Both the position numbers and the translations under genes were made by a program. Under the pieces are notes generated by a model. That model was not told the DNA's origin and ran no database searches. It saw only the letters and a program-made list of their open reading frames with translations. 7,185 bases of DNA, from the NCBI GenBank assembly GCA_002319885.1, contig DCFT01000235.1, positions 1 through 7,185 on the forward strand, read 5' to 3'. Positions 7,178-7,185 of this stretch are shown here, one piece after another (the first letter of the stretch is position 1; every line of letters starts with the position of its first letter). This DNA comes from Bacteroidales bacterium UBA1797 (GTDB lineage Bacteria > Bacteroidota > Bacteroidia > Bacteroidales > VadinHA17).

Positions 7178-7185
7178 GTAGCGGA
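7168..7185. repeat. Terminal direct repeat, right copy
   Basis: This is the right-hand copy of the 18-base repeat at 1-18. It spans the last ten bases of the cloverleaf outer stem and the adjoining GTAGCGGA. The GTAGCGGA motif also occurs at 7006-7013, exactly 172 bases earlier, so the structured element sits between two direct copies of the motif. Confidence 0.85.

Overview
The window is AT-rich and looks like a piece of a Bacteroidota chromosome (inference). The signs are long PAS-array histidine kinases with a fused receiver domain, weak ribosome binding sites, and a decayed serine-recombinase tail of a type I associate with that phylum. I ran no database search, so the taxonomic call rests on these impressions. 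Both sizeable genes lie on the minus strand.

Layout from right to left, which is the direction of transcription of the kinases. The right end (7051-7177) carries an inverted-repeat element that can fold as a four-way cloverleaf. It is flanked by copies of the short sequence GTAGCGGA. Just before it, on the plus strand (about 6796-7044), is the C-terminal tail of what looks like a site-specific recombinase. Its last codons run through a sequence that, read on the other strand, resembles the 3' end of a tRNA. Next, on the minus strand at about 6241-6685, is a heavily decayed enolase (eno) fragment with several stops and frameshifts. About 30 bases after it starts a large cytoplasmic hybrid histidine kinase (6210 down to 2354): seven PAS domains, a HisKA/HATPase core and a C-terminal receiver. 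It is broken by an apparent one-base deletion in an A-run inside the ATP-binding N-box, so it reads as two ORFs. After a 63-base gap comes an intact membrane histidine kinase (2290 down to 299) with about eight membrane helices, one PAS domain and a HisKA/HATPase core. Positions 1-298 hold no gene I can support.

The two kinases probably form one transcription unit. No DNA-binding response regulator is present. The hybrid kinase has its own receiver and the membrane kinase has none, so their outputs must be encoded elsewhere. The relics around them (recombinase tail, eno fragment, frameshifted kinase) suggest a locus that has been rearranged and is eroding. The first 18 bases equal the last 18, so the sequence is either bounded by two copies of one repeat or is a circular contig. 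I found no complete new system. The structured element with its repeated flanks and the unusual eno relic are the parts most worth checking.
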